A stretch of 5,718 nucleotides of DNA. Source: an uncultured Lachnospiraceae bacterium (GTDB lineage: Bacteria; Bacillota; Clostridia; Lachnospirales; Lachnospiraceae). The notes beneath the pieces were generated by a model that saw only the letters and a program-made list of their open reading frames with translations, was not told where the DNA came from and ran no database searches. The number at the start of each line of letters is the position of its first letter. The stretch's first letter is position 1. Shown here piece after piece: positions 5,652 to 5,718 of this stretch. A program made the translations under genes and the position numbers. The DNA is taken from contig CANOFI010000156.1 of the NCBI GenBank assembly GCA_947565255.1, positions 1 to 5,718 on the forward strand, read 5' to 3'.

Positions 5652-5718
5652 TCAATTCTGCTGTTTAAACTCTAAAGTTTTATGTTTTAATTGCTCGTCT
5701 GTTAGACCTTGCATATGA
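5652..5718 (-). pseudogene. SecA-like N-terminal fragment, truncated by an early stop (partial at window edge)
   Basis: Reading leftward from the edge, the frame gives HMQGLTDEQLKHKTLEFK, then QQN and a TGA at 5654-5652. The patch L-T-D-E-Q-L-K-H-K-T-x-E-F-K strongly resembles the conserved N-terminal helix of the SecA translocation ATPase (recalled as LSDDALKHKTIEFKERL in Bacillus subtilis). In SecA this is followed by hundreds more residues; here the frame ends at once and the GNAT gene begins one base later. No continuation of SecA is visible in the other two minus-strand frames. It may be the scar of a truncated secA paralog, or the tail of a different protein with chance or domain-level similarity. 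The call rests on about 16 residues, so certainty is low. Confidence 0.35.

Overview
The window looks like ordinary chromosomal DNA of a low-to-moderate-GC Clostridia, most likely a Lachnospiraceae member. This is inferred from family resemblance of the proteins, strong AGGAGG-type ribosome binding sites, AT-rich spacers and frequent Lys/Glu/Ile codons. It is densely coding and has no stretch above 300 bases without a gene. I see no rRNA, tRNA, CRISPR array, insertion sequence or phage gene.

Layout, left to right. Bases 1-189 hold the 3' end of a plus-strand GNAT acetyltransferase whose start lies outside the window. It converges on a three-gene minus-strand cluster, read right to left: a half-size EamA/DMT membrane transporter (2096 down to 1683), an SPL-family radical SAM protein (1638 down to 766) and a pyridoxamine-5'-phosphate-oxidase-like flavin-fold protein (662 down to 234). 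A 229-300 bp divergent control region follows. It carries a near-consensus sigma-A promoter for the plus-strand gene and a pair of 13-bp direct repeats. Bases 2395-3195 encode a Bax-inhibitor-1/YetJ-type seven-helix membrane protein. Its stop codon directly abuts, with no base between, the stop of the convergent recQ helicase gene (5067 down to 3196). Upstream of recQ is a 166-bp spacer with a tandem operator-like repeat and a strong Shine-Dalgarno (SD) site in front of a 9-codon mini-ORF. On the same strand comes a second GNAT acetyltransferase (5234-5638), preceded at the right edge by about 20 codons that resemble the N-terminal region of SecA and then stop.

The genes do not form one recognisable pathway. 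RecQ, and probably the radical SAM protein (its C-terminus resembles a beta-clamp binding motif), point to DNA metabolism or repair. The Bax-inhibitor and EamA proteins are membrane transport/ion-leak proteins. The two GNATs and the PNPOx-like protein are small enzymes of unassigned substrate. I found no convincing new multi-gene system. The points most worth checking are the clamp-like C-terminus of the radical SAM protein, the SecA-like fragment at the right edge, the repeats and leader in front of recQ, the zero-spacing convergent ends, and the doubled translation start of the EamA gene.
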